Below are positions 6,904 through 16,465 of a stretch of 64,000 bases of DNA, one piece after another. The stretch comes from Oribacterium sp. KHPX15 (lineage in GTDB: Bacteria > Bacillota > Clostridia > Lachnospirales > Lachnospiraceae). The notes under the pieces were generated by a model. It was not told the origin of the DNA, ran no database searches, and saw only the letters and a program-made list of their open reading frames with translations. Every line of letters starts with the position of its first letter. The stretch's first letter is position 1. The stretch is from assembly GCF_900107835.1 (NCBI RefSeq), contig NZ_FNRG01000005.1, forward strand, positions 1 to 64,000, in the 5' to 3' direction. The translations under genes and the position numbers were made by a program.

Positions 6904-7932
6904 TCAATACTTGAGTTCTACCAGACACAATCCCTTGGCCGGCACCGTCGGGCCCGCCTTGGTTCTGTCTTTGGCTTCGAGAATGTTCATGATGTCCTCA
7001 GGTTCTCTCTTGCCGTTTCCCACTTGTAGCAGAGTGCCAACGATTATTCGTATCATATGATAGAGAAAACCGTTTCCTCTTATCCTAAAGGTGATAAGAC
7101 TCGCATCTTCTTCCCGGACTTTTCTCGATGCATTAGACGAATTTACAGCTTCCTGAACACTTCCCGATGCATTGGCTGAGTTCTTGTCTTCATACGCCCC
7201 GCCTGGTGCATTGACTGAATTTATGTCTTCATGAACCTCGCTTGGCATATTGACTGAATTCGTATCTTCCAAGCTTTTTCTTCCCCTATCAGAAAAGATT
7301 TCAATGCTGTAAATCTCTCTTACCGCATCTCCTCCATGCTCAAAGACCTGGCTGTCGGGATTCACGAAGCTTGTAAAATCATGAACTCCAACAAGATATG
7401 TTGCGGCCTGACGCATTTTTTCGATGTTTAAGGCATAAGTGAAGTTATAGGCATAGAGTCTTCCTAAAGGGGAAGGTATAGGTGAGTTATCTACCTTATA
7501 TTCGTAAACCTTTTCGTGAGGTTCAAATCTCGGATTAAACTCCGCCGGCACTTCCTCGGCTTTAACCACTCTTATATCTTCAGGCAGGAAACTGTTTATA
7601 GCTGAGGGGAAGTTCTCTGTCGGGATGGTGGAGTCTGTGTCAAATACGGCAACATTACCCATAGCATGCACTCCGCTGTCTGTGCGGCTTGCGCCTATAA
7701 GCTGAATGCTGTCGTCCTTCAGTGAATCTCCATCCCCTTGGGAATGCTTATCGGAGGCGAGAGAAGTGTCTGTGCCTGAACTCCGCTTCAGCAAATTGCT
7801 GATCCCCAAAGTGAGCATCCCCTGAATTGTTGGCTTGTCACCTTCCGGCTTTTCCTTCGTAGGATTCTGGATCTGCCAGCCTTTGTAGCCCGTCCCGTCA
7901 TATGAAATTGTTAATTTGATACGTCGTTTCAT
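6904..7932 (-). CDS. truA: tRNA pseudouridine synthase A with two low-complexity insertions
   Basis: TruA converts uridines 38-40 of the tRNA anticodon arm to pseudouridine. The core is clear: ISYDGTGYKGWQ at the N-terminus, ASRTDSGVHAMG with catalytic Asp85, YEYKVDNSP, DFTSFV, and the C-terminal GNGFLYHMIRIIVGTLL. At 342 residues it is about 100 longer than usual. The extra length comes from a Ser/Asp-rich insertion at residues 51-75 and from four 13-residue repeats at 223-274 (units such as DINSVNAPGGAYE). Both insertions fall between conserved blocks, so the enzyme is probably active. It follows ecfT in the conserved ecfA-ecfT-truA-rplM-rpsI order. Confidence 0.93.
   Translation of the reverse strand: MKRRIKLTISYDGTGYKGWQIQNPTKEKPEGDKPTIQGMLTLGISNLLKRSSGTDTSLASDKHSQGDGDSLKDDSIQLIGASRTDSGVHAMGNVAVFDTDSTIPTENFPSAINSFLPEDIRVVKAEEVPAEFNPRFEPHEKVYEYKVDNSPIPSPLGRLYAYNFTYALNIEKMRQAATYLVGVHDFTSFVNPDSQVFEHGGDAVREIYSIEIFSDRGRKSLEDTNSVNMPSEVHEDINSVNAPGGAYEDKNSANASGSVQEAVNSSNASRKVREEDASLITFRIRGNGFLYHMIRIIVGTLLQVGNGKREPEDIMNILEAKDRTKAGPTVPAKGLCLVELKY
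7111..7266 (-). repeat. four 39-bp (13-codon) tandem repeats within truA
   Basis: Codons 223-274 encode DTNSVNMPSEVHE, DINSVNAPGGAYE, DKNSANASGSVQE and AVNSSNASRKVRE. The period is exactly 13 codons and the units have diverged. This looks like replication-slippage expansion of a surface loop. Confidence 0.85.
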
Positions 7933-8065
7933 GCTCTATTGAAAACCCACTCATACTAAACAAAAAGCCAATCCTTTCAAAGAGGATGCATCTTACTTAT
8001 TCAGATACCGGTTATGATTAAACCAACTATCCCAGTCGTAGTCAAATAAACGGCAACATTTATTA

Positions 8066-8872
8066 TCATACAAGCGGAACAAATCTCGAACCGACTGCTC
8101 CCGCAAAATACAAAAACATCAGGAAATATGCGATTCCGTCTCTTGCTTCATATTTCAAAGGTTTCATCTTGGTTCTGCCCTCGCCGCCGCGGTAGCATCT
8201 GGCTTCCATGGCCATGGCGAGATCATTGGCCCTTCTGAAGGCGCCGATGAAAAGCGGTACCAAAATTGGAACCATGGCTTTTGCACGCTGGATGATGTTT
8301 CCGGATTCAAAATCTGCGCCTCTTGCCTGCTGGGCTTTCATAATCTTATCGGTTTCTTCTATAAGAATAGGTATGAATCTGAGTGCAATGGACATCATCA
8401 TTGAAATCTCATGCACCGGCACTCCGATTTTCTTGAAGGCTCTCAGTCCTTTCTCCATTCCGTCTGTCAGCTGGTTCGGGGTTGTTGTAAGGGTCATAAG
8501 TGATGAACCCATAACAAGAAGAATCAGTCTAATTCCCATTTTAAGGGCGATGGTCAGACCTTCCTTTGATATCTTCAGTATTCCAAGTTGGAAGATCGGT
8601 TCACCCGGTGTCAAAAACAGGTTGAAGCTCACCGAAATCAGAAGCAGGATCAGGATGTTCTTGAGTCCCTTTGTCATAAACTTTAAGGGAACATTGCTCA
8701 GCTTAATGAGAATGCCCAGAACAACAGCTGCCACCCCATACATCGTCCAGCTGTCCACCACAAATAGTGCAACCAGGAATACCAGCGTTCCCAGCAGCTT
8801 TACGCGGGGATCCAGTCTGTGGATTACAGAGTCAACAGGATAGTACTGTCCTAAAGTTATTTCTCTAATCAT
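8066..8872 (-). CDS. ecfT: energy-coupling factor transporter transmembrane subunit EcfT
   Basis: EcfT is the shared membrane scaffold of group II ECF vitamin importers. It couples the ATPase pair to interchangeable substrate-binding S components. The 268-residue protein has about five to six hydrophobic helices and the two coupling motifs, QQARGAD (about residue 193) and EARCYRGG (about 230), that contact the ATPases. Its start overlaps the stop of the ATPase gene by one base (TGATG), so the genes are coupled. No S component is encoded in the window. Confidence 0.95.
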   Translation of the reverse strand: MIREITLGQYYPVDSVIHRLDPRVKLLGTLVFLVALFVVDSWTMYGVAAVVLGILIKLSNVPLKFMTKGLKNILILLLISVSFNLFLTPGEPIFQLGILKISKEGLTIALKMGIRLILLVMGSSLMTLTTTPNQLTDGMEKGLRAFKKIGVPVHEISMMMSIALRFIPILIEETDKIMKAQQARGADFESGNIIQRAKAMVPILVPLFIGAFRRANDLAMAMEARCYRGGEGRTKMKPLKYEARDGIAYFLMFLYFAGAVGSRFVPLV

Positions 8873-10890
8873 CAGTTTGCCTCCTTTCCGGAAGCATCGA
8901 TTTTATTCGATTTAACCGATTTATTATATCGTTTCCACAAATCAATGATACAGTCCGCCATTTCCGACACTGTATCCGGGCGATCTTCAAAGCGAATGCC
9001 TACGTCCTTTAAGTCATGAATAAGATATGTCATCTGCGGAGCGCCCAGGCCCATGCTTTCCAGTTCTTGATATCTCTTAAATATTTCCTCAGGCGTTCCT
9101 GTCATCTTAAGCACACCGTGATCAAGAACGATAACCTGGTCTGTGTATCTCGCCACATCATCCATAGAGTGGGATACCAGAATTATGGTCATGCCAACCT
9201 TATCGTGAAGCTCCCTGATCTGCTTGAAAAGATCGTCTCTTCCGGCAGGATCAAGTCCCGCTGTGGGCTCATCCAGTATCAGCACTTCCGGATGCATGGC
9301 AAGAACTCCCGCTATGGCAACTCTTCTCTTCTGGCCGCCACTCAGTTCAAAGGGAGATTTTTTCCAGAATTTGCTGTCCAAACCTACCATTTTGAGGGCC
9401 TCTTCAGCTCTCTTTCTTGCTTCATCCTCGCTGAGGCCCTGGTTTTTCGGTCCGAACATAACATCTGTTATTACATCAACCTCAAAAAGCTGATACTCGG
9501 GGTACTGAAATACCAGACCGATCTTGAAGCGGAGCTGCTTCATATTGAAGTTGGTGTCATAGATGTTGATAAATCCTGTACCCTGGCCTGATTCAATCGA
9601 GTCATTGAGGGCGGTTCCCTTTAGGGTGTCAGCATTAGCCCCATCCTTCTCACCTTCATAACCGGAGTTTTTGTGGTTGTTTTTCACATTGGAATTAGAC
9701 CCAGAGCCTTTATATACATTTTTAGAATTTTTTCCGGTTTTGATCAGATCAGCATTATCCCTGAAGTTTACCTCTATCACGCCCTCTGTGGCTTTCAAAA
9801 GCCCGTTTAAGTGCTGTGTTAATGTCGACTTGCCGGAACCTGTGTGGCCGATAAATCCAACTATTGATCCCCTCTGAACGTCAAATGACACGTCCTTCAG
9901 GGCATAGCTCTCCATGGCAGTTCCCTTCTGGTACACATGATCCAGGTGGCGAACTCTGATCACCGGGTCTGTTATATCAATATGAAGCGGCTTACGTTTT
10001 ACGAAATTTGGCTCAAAATCCACCTGCTTGGGGAGGCATTTCTGTAAGCATTCAACCAGCTCTTCCCTGGTGAGGATCGAATCCGGCACCGGCATTCCTG
10101 CCTTCTGCAATTTCCAGGCAAGCTCGGTGACCTCAGGCACGTCCATGCGGATTGCCTTGAGCTCTTCAACGTTTTTAAACACTTCTTTCGGAGTGCCATC
10201 CATTACGATTTTGCCCTGATCCATCACGATGATTCTGTCGGCGTCCACCGTTTCTTCCATATAGTGGGTTATAAGTATGATGGTTACTCCCTGGGTTTTA
10301 TTGAGTTCCTTGATGGTTCTGATGACTTCCGCGCGTCCCGTGGGGTCAAGCATGGCTGTAGGCTCATCAAGAACTATGGTTTTCGGAATCATTGCCATGG
10401 TGCCGGCAATTGCCACTCTTTGCTTTTGACCGCCGCTGAGTCTGTTGGGTGATTTCTTTCGATACGCAGTCATTCCCACCGCTTCGAGAGCAGTATTTAC
10501 TCTGTTCCAGATTTCCTCTGTGGGAATTCCTATATTTTCAGGCCCGAATCCAACATCCTCTTCAACCACTGATGCAATTATCTGGTTGTCAGGATTCTGG
10601 AAAACCATTCCGGTTTCTTTTCTTATGTCCCAAAGATCCTGTTCGTTTCTGGTGTCTTTTGAGCTGACCAGAACAGTCCCCTCAGACGGCAGATTAAGTC
10701 CATTGATGAGTTTTGCCAATGTTGACTTGCCTGAACCGTTATGGCCGAGAACACACACAAAATCACCCGACTCGATGGAGACATTAACTCCGTCCAGGGC
10801 TCTGGTGCTTTCCACAACCTTGTCATTTTCGTCGGTTCGTATGTAGTTATAAACAAGATTAAGCGCTTCGATAATCTTCAATTTATTCAC
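8872..10890 (-). CDS. ecfA: fused EcfA1-EcfA2 energy-coupling factor ATPase
   Basis: This 672-residue protein contains two complete ABC ATPase domains that are separate genes (ecfA1, ecfA2) in most Firmicutes. Domain 1 has Walker A GHNGSGKST (49-57), signature LSGGQKQ (151-157) and Walker B TIVLDEP (171-177). Domain 2 has Walker A GHTGSGKST (349-357), signature LSGGQKRR (516-523) and Walker B VLILDEP (536-542). A Gly/Asn/Ser/Lys-rich insertion of about 60 residues (376-438) sits between Walker A and the Q loop of domain 2. Each half ends with the EcfA-type C-terminal extension. The start is GTG at 10890 or, as the AGGTGA site suggests, TTG at 10881. It powers ECF vitamin uptake with EcfT. Confidence 0.93.
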   Translation of the reverse strand: MNKLKIIEALNLVYNYIRTDENDKVVESTRALDGVNVSIESGDFVCVLGHNGSGKSTLAKLINGLNLPSEGTVLVSSKDTRNEQDLWDIRKETGMVFQNPDNQIIASVVEEDVGFGPENIGIPTEEIWNRVNTALEAVGMTAYRKKSPNRLSGGQKQRVAIAGTMAMIPKTIVLDEPTAMLDPTGRAEVIRTIKELNKTQGVTIILITHYMEETVDADRIIVMDQGKIVMDGTPKEVFKNVEELKAIRMDVPEVTELAWKLQKAGMPVPDSILTREELVECLQKCLPKQVDFEPNFVKRKPLHIDITDPVIRVRHLDHVYQKGTAMESYALKDVSFDVQRGSIVGFIGHTGSGKSTLTQHLNGLLKATEGVIEVNFRDNADLIKTGKNSKNVYKGSGSNSNVKNNHKNSGYEGEKDGANADTLKGTALNDSIESGQGTGFINIYDTNFNMKQLRFKIGLVFQYPEYQLFEVDVITDVMFGPKNQGLSEDEARKRAEEALKMVGLDSKFWKKSPFELSGGQKRRVAIAGVLAMHPEVLILDEPTAGLDPAGRDDLFKQIRELHDKVGMTIILVSHSMDDVARYTDQVIVLDHGVLKMTGTPEEIFKRYQELESMGLGAPQMTYLIHDLKDVGIRFEDRPDTVSEMADCIIDLWKRYNKSVKSNKIDASGKEAN

Positions 10891-10949
10891 CTAAATTTGT
10901 CGACTGAAATCAGTCAACCATTTCTAAAATTATAGTTTTCAGCGAGTTT

Positions 10950-10978
10950 AGTATATTAAAAATAGGAATAAAATACAA
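10950..10978 (-). promoter_or_regulatory. promoter of ecfA-ecfT-truA
   Basis: Minus strand: -35 TTGTAT (10978-10973), a 17-bp spacer and -10 TATACT (10955-10950). It overlaps the terminator of the preceding gene. A hairpin, TTGACTGA/TCAGTCGA, lies in the leader just before the start codon (about 10897-10917). Confidence 0.6.
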
Positions 10979-11004
10979 TGGCAGACCGTAAATGGCCTGC
11001 CATT
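10968..11004 (-). terminator. terminator of the secreted cell-wall-repeat gene
   Basis: On the minus strand AATGGCAG (11004-10997) pairs with CTGCCATT (10984-10977) and is followed by GTATTTTATT. It lies 37 bp after the stop codon. Confidence 0.75.
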
Positions 11005-11040
11005 AATACATCAGTTGATTTAAGTTAATCATTCTGGTTT

Positions 11041-12570
11041 TTAGTGAATCCAATGTCCGTCATCGGCTAACTGATAGCTTCCAAGTACGGTTGTGGCTCT
11101 TGCCATCTGGCCGTAGTCATTGTCCGAAGCATTTTTCTGAGGGTAGAAATAGTAGTACTGGTCGTTCTCGTATCCATCCTTTATCATTACCCAACCGGTT
11201 ACCATCTTACCTTCTGCATCAAAGAAATAACTCTTTTCGCCTATGGTTACAAGATTGTTTCTGTACATCAGTCCATAATTCTCTCCTGTCTGAGGATTGA
11301 AGTAGTACCAGTTATTATTTATCTTTACCCAGCCGGTCTTCATGTCCCCGTTTTTAGAGAGATAATAGGTTCTGTAATCATCTTTATTGTAGAAGCCGGT
11401 AACCATCCTGCCTTCCGAATCAAACCGGTAGTAGGCATTCTTCCAGATAAGCCAGTCGTTGGCAACAAGCGTTCCCTGAGAGGTTTTGAAATACCAGTAA
11501 TTTCCGTCTTTATACCAGCTTCCCGTTGTATATGTGCTGCCTGTTGCAGAATTGTATGAAGTACCACCGTTATTGATAGCTTCTGCGCTGTGTCCGGGTA
11601 ATGTTGTCGTCTGGCCTGTTGATGAATCATATACAGTAAATACAGTACCGGAATTGTTATAATCATAAGCACCATTTTGTGCAGATGTCGAAAGATTACC
11701 AATTGATGTGCTGTATCCTGCCACTCCGGTATTTGCGTAATTATAATTAGATCCGGCGCTGGAATTTATTATGTAAGTTGAATCCGGATACTGACCTGTT
11801 CCGTCTGATACCTGATCCTGGAAAATGTTAATGAAATCCGATACTACCTTATCAGACTCTTTTCCACTGCTTTGCTGCACATTAGTATATGGAACTGTAG
11901 ATACTTCAAAATAATATGCTGTAGCCTTAGTCATATACGGATAAAGATTGATACTGGTCTGATCAGTTATTATTGAAGCTATCTTTGTACTATCCCTGTA
12001 CAGACTTACTTTATAATAACCCGAGGAAACAGATGGCGGTGTCCAGCTTGCTTTCCCCAATACATAGGAGCTCCATACCGGTGAAGTTGGAGCATCAAAG
12101 GTTCCCTTGATTCCGTTAAGGGAGAATATAACTCTGAGACCATAGTTTCCTTCCAGTCTTGCTGAAACAAATGATCCTCCATTGATATGTACGTTTGAAC
12201 TATCATACATACCACTAAAGTAATAGTAAGTATAATTATCGTTTGTACGTTCTTTTTCGTTGGCAGTAAGATATATCTCAACATAAGGAGTCATGGAAAC
12301 GCCATAGCTGCTGTCTCCGTACCATGAAACACTTTCTATATCATACTCACCATTCTCAGGTACTGAAAAATCACTTTCTGAGATTGATGGCAAACCTGCA
12401 GAAGAATTCTCATATTCGTAATGTCTGAGATAGTCCTCTACTTTTATTCTCACATTCGAAATTCTCTCATTACGATCCTTTGCAGATATCAAAAAAGCAT
12501 AATTCATGATAAATATGGCTGCGATCAAGACCGCACATAAACTCTTCTTTACCATACTTTTATATTTCAT
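11041..12570 (-). CDS. secreted protein with C-terminal cell-wall-binding repeats
   Basis: This 509-residue protein starts at the ATG at 12570 (GGAG 5 nt upstream) with a signal peptide: a basic start, then a hydrophobic run to about residue 30. The middle region (about 40-330) is Ser/Tyr/Asn-rich with a fibronectin-like beta segment and no recognised catalytic motif. Residues about 345-500 hold repeats of the choline/cell-wall-binding type (WYKDGNYWYFK, GWVKINNNWYYFNP, YFFDAEGKMVTGWV), which usually anchor proteins to wall polymers. It interrupts the usual rplQ-ecfA neighbourhood and has its own terminator. The cargo function is unknown. Confidence 0.8.
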   Translation of the reverse strand: MKYKSMVKKSLCAVLIAAIFIMNYAFLISAKDRNERISNVRIKVEDYLRHYEYENSSAGLPSISESDFSVPENGEYDIESVSWYGDSSYGVSMTPYVEIYLTANEKERTNDNYTYYYFSGMYDSSNVHINGGSFVSARLEGNYGLRVIFSLNGIKGTFDAPTSPVWSSYVLGKASWTPPSVSSGYYKVSLYRDSTKIASIITDQTSINLYPYMTKATAYYFEVSTVPYTNVQQSSGKESDKVVSDFINIFQDQVSDGTGQYPDSTYIINSSAGSNYNYANTGVAGYSTSIGNLSTSAQNGAYDYNNSGTVFTVYDSSTGQTTTLPGHSAEAINNGGTSYNSATGSTYTTGSWYKDGNYWYFKTSQGTLVANDWLIWKNAYYRFDSEGRMVTGFYNKDDYRTYYLSKNGDMKTGWVKINNNWYYFNPQTGENYGLMYRNNLVTIGEKSYFFDAEGKMVTGWVMIKDGYENDQYYYFYPQKNASDNDYGQMARATTVLGSYQLADDGHWIH

Positions 12571-12665
12571 ACCCACTCCACTTAAATAGTAATTAACATT
12601 TTCTTTTCACACAATTACCTATACTAAGTATATCATCTAAATAAAGTCTAACTTATTACGTTTAT

Positions 12666-12703
12666 TTAACAAAAAAAGGAACCGCCTTGTGGCGATTCCT
12701 TTT
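12666..12703 (-). terminator. terminator of the alpha operon after rplQ
   Basis: On the minus strand AAAAGGAATCGCC pairs with GGCGGTTCCTTTT around ACAA and is followed by TTTGTT. It lies 17 bp past the rplQ stop codon and ends the long ribosomal transcript. Confidence 0.9.
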
Positions 12704-12719
12704 GGATTAATCAATCAGA

Positions 12720-13256
12720 TTATACGAGCTCAAGGAGAACTTCCATAGCTGCGTCACCCTTTCTGAGACCAACCTTAACGATACGAGTATAACCACCGTT
12801 ACGTGTAGCATACTTTGCACCGTACTCATCGAAAAGCTTTGCAGCAAGATCAACCTTCTTTGTGTTCTTCTTCTGTCCAGCCTTCTCCTTTGGAACCTCA
12901 GTTACAGGGTAAAGATAAGCAAGCATCTGACGACGAGCAGCAAGTCTTGAAGCCTTATCCTTCTTGATTGTCTTCTCTACTTCGTCATAAACTGTAACCT
13001 TCTTACCGTCTACAACTTCCTTAACGCGCTTTCCGTCAGCATCCTTACGAGCTACCTTAGCCTTAACAGTAACTTCCTCGAAGTTGTCCTTCTCCTTTAC
13101 TGCAAGAGCGATAAGCTTCTCTGCCTGCTTACGTACTTCCTTGGCACGTGCCTCAGTTGTGAAAATTCTTCCATTATAGATAAGAGATGTTGTAAGAGCA
13201 CGAAGCATAGCCTGTCTCTGTCTTGACTCTCTACCTAACTTTCTATATTTTGCCAT
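12720..13256 (-). CDS. rplQ: 50S ribosomal protein L17 (extended)
   Basis: L17 lies near the exit tunnel of the large subunit. The N-terminal block YRKLGRESRQRQAMLRALTTSLI and the C-terminal block NGGYTRIVKVGLRKGDAAMEVLLELV are typical. At 178 residues it is about 50 to 60 longer than most L17 proteins. The extra is a Lys/Val/Asp-rich stretch at about residues 62-100 and a short linker near 130-140. It is the last gene of the alpha operon. Confidence 0.97.
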   Translation of the reverse strand: MAKYRKLGRESRQRQAMLRALTTSLIYNGRIFTTEARAKEVRKQAEKLIALAVKEKDNFEEVTVKAKVARKDADGKRVKEVVDGKKVTVYDEVEKTIKKDKASRLAARRQMLAYLYPVTEVPKEKAGQKKNTKKVDLAAKLFDEYGAKYATRNGGYTRIVKVGLRKGDAAMEVLLELV

Positions 13257-13347
13257 TTTTAATTTCCTCCACCGTGCTTTTTAGTCTTACCGGTAAATTC
13301 ATCTTAGCATCTGTGGCCTTTCACAGAATTCATACAATAAGAGAAGA

Positions 13348-14301
13348 TCACTCTTCTCTTATTGTAAGACTAAGATTTAATTCCTTAAGTTTTTGCAATA
13401 CTTCCTCAAGAGACTTACGACCAAGGTTTCTAACCTTCATCATATCCTCAGGAGTTTTTGAACAAAGCTCCTGAACAGTATTGATTCCTGCTCTCTTAAG
13501 GCAGTTATAGGAACGAACCGAAAGCTCAAGTTCGTCAATATTCATCTCGAGCACTTTTTCCTTCTCATCATCAGGCTTCTCAACCATAACCTCAGCTGTC
13601 TGAGCATCCTGAGAAAGCTCTACGAAGAATGATAAATGCTCTGAAAGGAACTTAGCTGCATCAGATACAGCATCGTCCGGACTCATTGTTCCGTTGGTAA
13701 ATACGTCAAGTGTAAGCTTGTCGTAATCGGTCATATTGCCGACACGGGTATTGTTGATTGACATATTCACACGCTCAACAGGTGTATAGATAGCATCAAC
13801 ATCGATCACTCCTGTCGGAAGATCATTTGTCTTTGTTCTATCAGCACCTACATAGCCTCTGCCCGAAGTAACTGTAATTTCCATCTCAAAATTCGCAGTA
13901 CCATCTGTGGTTGCAATCTTCTGATCCGGATTGAGAATCTCGATATCTTCAGCAAGCTTGATGTCAGATGCAGTAGCTACACCTTCACCATCAAAGTTAA
14001 GATATAAGATCTTCGGGTCATCGGAGGACGATGTGTTCTTAATTTCAAGACTCTTAAGGTTCATGATAACCTCAGTCAGGGTATCCTTGACACCGGGGAT
14101 AGTATCACTTTCCTTATCGGCACCAATGATTTTAACCTGAGATACCGCAGTACCAGGTAATGCTGAAAGCATAATTCGTTTCAAAGCATTGCCCAGAGTT
14201 GTTCCGTAACCTCTTTCCAAAGGTTCGCAAACAAATCTGCCGTACTTCTTATCATCTGAAATCTCAACAATCTCAATGTTTGGTTTCTCAAAATCGAACA
14301 T
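13348..14301 (-). CDS. rpoA: DNA-directed RNA polymerase alpha subunit
   Basis: Alpha dimerises to nucleate RNA polymerase assembly, and its C-terminal domain contacts UP elements and activators. The 317-residue protein has the N-terminal assembly domain ([22 protein letters not shown]) and the C-terminal domain ([36 protein letters not shown]). Length and order (rpsD-rpoA-rplQ) are standard. Confidence 0.98.
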   Translation of the reverse strand: MFDFEKPNIEIVEISDDKKYGRFVCEPLERGYGTTLGNALKRIMLSALPGTAVSQVKIIGADKESDTIPGVKDTLTEVIMNLKSLEIKNTSSSDDPKILYLNFDGEGVATASDIKLAEDIEILNPDQKIATTDGTANFEMEITVTSGRGYVGADRTKTNDLPTGVIDVDAIYTPVERVNMSINNTRVGNMTDYDKLTLDVFTNGTMSPDDAVSDAAKFLSEHLSFFVELSQDAQTAEVMVEKPDDEKEKVLEMNIDELELSVRSYNCLKRAGINTVQELCSKTPEDMMKVRNLGRKSLEEVLQKLKELNLSLTIREE

Positions 14302-14327
14302 GCAATGCCTCCTTTATTGCAGGCTAA

Positions 14328-14921
14328 TTATTTTGAATACAACTCGACGATAAGCATCTCGTTTACAGGAACATCGATTTCCTCTCTTGAAGGAAGCTGC
14401 TTAACAGTAGCCTTAAGATTTTCCTGATCTGCATCAAGCCAAGCCGGTACTAAACGACCGTTTGTAACCTCAAGGATGTCCTTGAATCTCTGAAGAGACT
14501 TCTTGTTCTCCTTAACAGCTACAACATCGCCTGCTGATACAAGGTATGAAGGTATATTTACAACCTTGCCATTAACAGTGATAAGTCTGTGTCCAACAAC
14601 CTGACGTGCCTCACGACGAGTACGTGCAAGACCCATTCTGAAGATTACGTTATCAAGACGAGACTCAAGGAGAACCATAAGGTTTGTACCTGTCTGTCCC
14701 TTCATCTTGTTTGCCTTAGCATAGTAATTTCTGAAAGGCTTCTCAAGAACGCCATAGATGAACTTAGCCTTCTGCTTCTCACGGAGCTGAGTGCCATACT
14801 CTGACATCTTACGACGAGCATTTCTAAGCTGTCTGTTAGACTTCTTATCAATTCCTAAAAATACAGGGTCAAGTCCAAGTGACCTGCATCTTTTAAGTAC
14901 GGGAGTTTTATCAACTGCCAT
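14328..14921 (-). CDS. rpsD: 30S ribosomal protein S4
   Basis: S4 initiates assembly of the 30S body and in many bacteria represses its own operon. The 197-residue protein has the S4 RNA-binding domain (ESRLDNVIFRMGLARTRREA, LITVNGKVVNIPSYLV). Only one cysteine is seen in the N-terminal region (KRCRSLGL), so this is the zinc-free form. It sits between rpsK and rpoA. Confidence 0.98.
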   Translation of the reverse strand: MAVDKTPVLKRCRSLGLDPVFLGIDKKSNRQLRNARRKMSEYGTQLREKQKAKFIYGVLEKPFRNYYAKANKMKGQTGTNLMVLLESRLDNVIFRMGLARTRREARQVVGHRLITVNGKVVNIPSYLVSAGDVVAVKENKKSLQRFKDILEVTNGRLVPAWLDADQENLKATVKQLPSREEIDVPVNEMLIVELYSK

Positions 14922-15065
14922 AATTCTTTCTCCTTATTAATATCATGATAAATTACGTGATACGTCCTTTACATCCGTAGACTTCTTCGGACAGATCTGC
15001 CGCTATTTTATACATACTGCGGCCTATGTCTTTTAAGTTTTGCCTTAAGATAATCCAAAAAAAGA

Positions 15066-15455
15066 TTATACTCTTCTGCGCTTTGGTGGACGGCATCCGT
15101 TGTGTGGAACCGGTGTTACATCCTTGATAGATGTTACCTCAAGACCATTAGCCTGAAGTGCACGAATAGCTGCCTCACGTCCTGATCCTGGTCCCTTTAC
15201 GCTAACATCCACATACTTTAAGCCGTGTACTAAAGCTGCCTTAACAGCAGTTTCAGCAGCCATCTGAGCTGCATATGGAGTAGATTTTCTTGAACCTTTG
15301 AATCCAAGACCACCGGCACTTGCCCATGAAAGAGCGTTACCTTCTGCATCTGTCAGTGTAACGATAGTGTTGTTGAAAGATGCCTGAATATGTGCCTGTC
15401 CGCGTTCAACGTTTTTCTTTACGCGCTTCTTTGTTACTCTCTTACCTGAAGCCAT
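15066..15455 (-). CDS. rpsK: 30S ribosomal protein S11
   Basis: S11 lines the mRNA exit of the 30S platform. The sequence has [38 protein letters not shown] and the C-terminal THNGC-like block [14 protein letters not shown]. The 129-residue length is normal. Gaps of about 135-145 bp flank it on both sides, larger than elsewhere in the cluster, with no evident extra gene. Confidence 0.98.
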   Translation of the reverse strand: MASGKRVTKKRVKKNVERGQAHIQASFNNTIVTLTDAEGNALSWASAGGLGFKGSRKSTPYAAQMAAETAVKAALVHGLKYVDVSVKGPGSGREAAIRALQANGLEVTSIKDVTPVPHNGCRPPKRRRV

Positions 15456-15590
15456 ATTAAAACTAACCTACTTTCCTTTACTAGTCTTCCTGTATTTAAA
15501 ACATGAAGATCACAATAGTTACTTCTGATTTTCATCAGATTTGGATCATTTATGATCCGGACTTGCTTTTACCTACAAGCTGAAGTTAAA

Positions 15591-15959
15591 TTACTTCTTC
15601 TTGTTAGCTACAGTCTTACGTGGTCCCTTACGTGTTCTGGCATTGGTCTTTGTCTTCTGACCTCTAACCGGAAGTCCCTTTCTGTGACGGATTCCGCGGA
15701 AGCAGCCAATCTCCTGAAGTCTCTTGATGTCAAGAGCAACTGCTCTTCTGAGATCACCTTCCACTGTCTGGTTCTCTGCAATATAGTTTGCGAGTACCTT
15801 TACTTCATCGTCAGTGAGATCCTTAACACGTGTGTCAGGGTTAACGCCTGTTGCCTTGAGAATCTTATCAGCTGAAGACTGTCCGATACCATAAATATAT
15901 GTCAGACCAATCTCGATACGCTTCTCTCTAGGTAAATCGACACCTGCAATACGAGCCAT
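15591..15959 (-). CDS. rpsM: 30S ribosomal protein S13
   Basis: S13 forms intersubunit bridges at the 30S head. [32 protein letters not shown] and [21 protein letters not shown] are family hallmarks. It has 122 residues and follows rpmJ closely. Confidence 0.98.
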   Translation of the reverse strand: MARIAGVDLPREKRIEIGLTYIYGIGQSSADKILKATGVNPDTRVKDLTDDEVKVLANYIAENQTVEGDLRRAVALDIKRLQEIGCFRGIRHRKGLPVRGQKTKTNARTRKGPRKTVANKKK

Positions 15960-15980
15960 TTTTGTTTCCTCCTGTTAAAA

Positions 15981-16094
15981 TTAACCTTGTCTCTGCTTGT
16001 GCTTAGGGTTTTCGCAGATAATTCTGATAGAGCCTTTACGCTTAATGACTTTGCATTTCTCGCAGATAGGCTTTACTGATGATCTTACCTTCAT
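15981..16094 (-). CDS. rpmJ: 50S ribosomal protein L36
   Basis: This 37-residue protein ([16 protein letters not shown] at the start, [10 protein letters not shown] at the end) is L36. It keeps the zinc ligands Cys11, Cys14, Cys27 and His32, so it is the zinc-binding form. It has a GGGGAA ribosome-binding site and lies between infA and rpsM as usual. Confidence 0.97.
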   Translation of the reverse strand: MKVRSSVKPICEKCKVIKRKGSIRIICENPKHKQRQG

Positions 16095-16209
16095 AGTAAT
16101 TCCCCTTTCTAATAACGAATTCGAACAAAGTTGCCGTATTATTCTAACAAAAGCCTCTTTAATTGTAAAGTGCTTTTTAAATTTAATTGTAAGAATTACT
16201 TATACAGCT

Positions 16210-16428
16210 TTATTTGTCTCTCCAGATGATCCTGCCCTTTGAAAGGTCATACGGTGATAACTCTATGGTTACCTTGTCACCCGGAAGAATTCTAATGTAA
16301 TTCATACGAAGCTTTCCGGAAATATGTGCAAGTACCTGATGACCATTCTCAAGTTCAACCTGGAACATTGCATTCGGAAGTTTTTCAATTACTTTACCAG
16401 TAATCTCAATTACATCTGATTTTGACAT
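16210..16428 (-). CDS. infA: translation initiation factor IF-1
   Basis: IF-1 binds the ribosomal A site during initiation. The 72-residue OB-fold protein has the family blocks [39 protein letters not shown] and [14 protein letters not shown]. It is located between map and rpmJ. Confidence 0.98.
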   Translation of the reverse strand: MSKSDVIEITGKVIEKLPNAMFQVELENGHQVLAHISGKLRMNYIRILPGDKVTIELSPYDLSKGRIIWRDK

Positions 16429-16465
16429 TCAGTTCTCCTCTTCATTATTTAATAATTTCTTCTTA

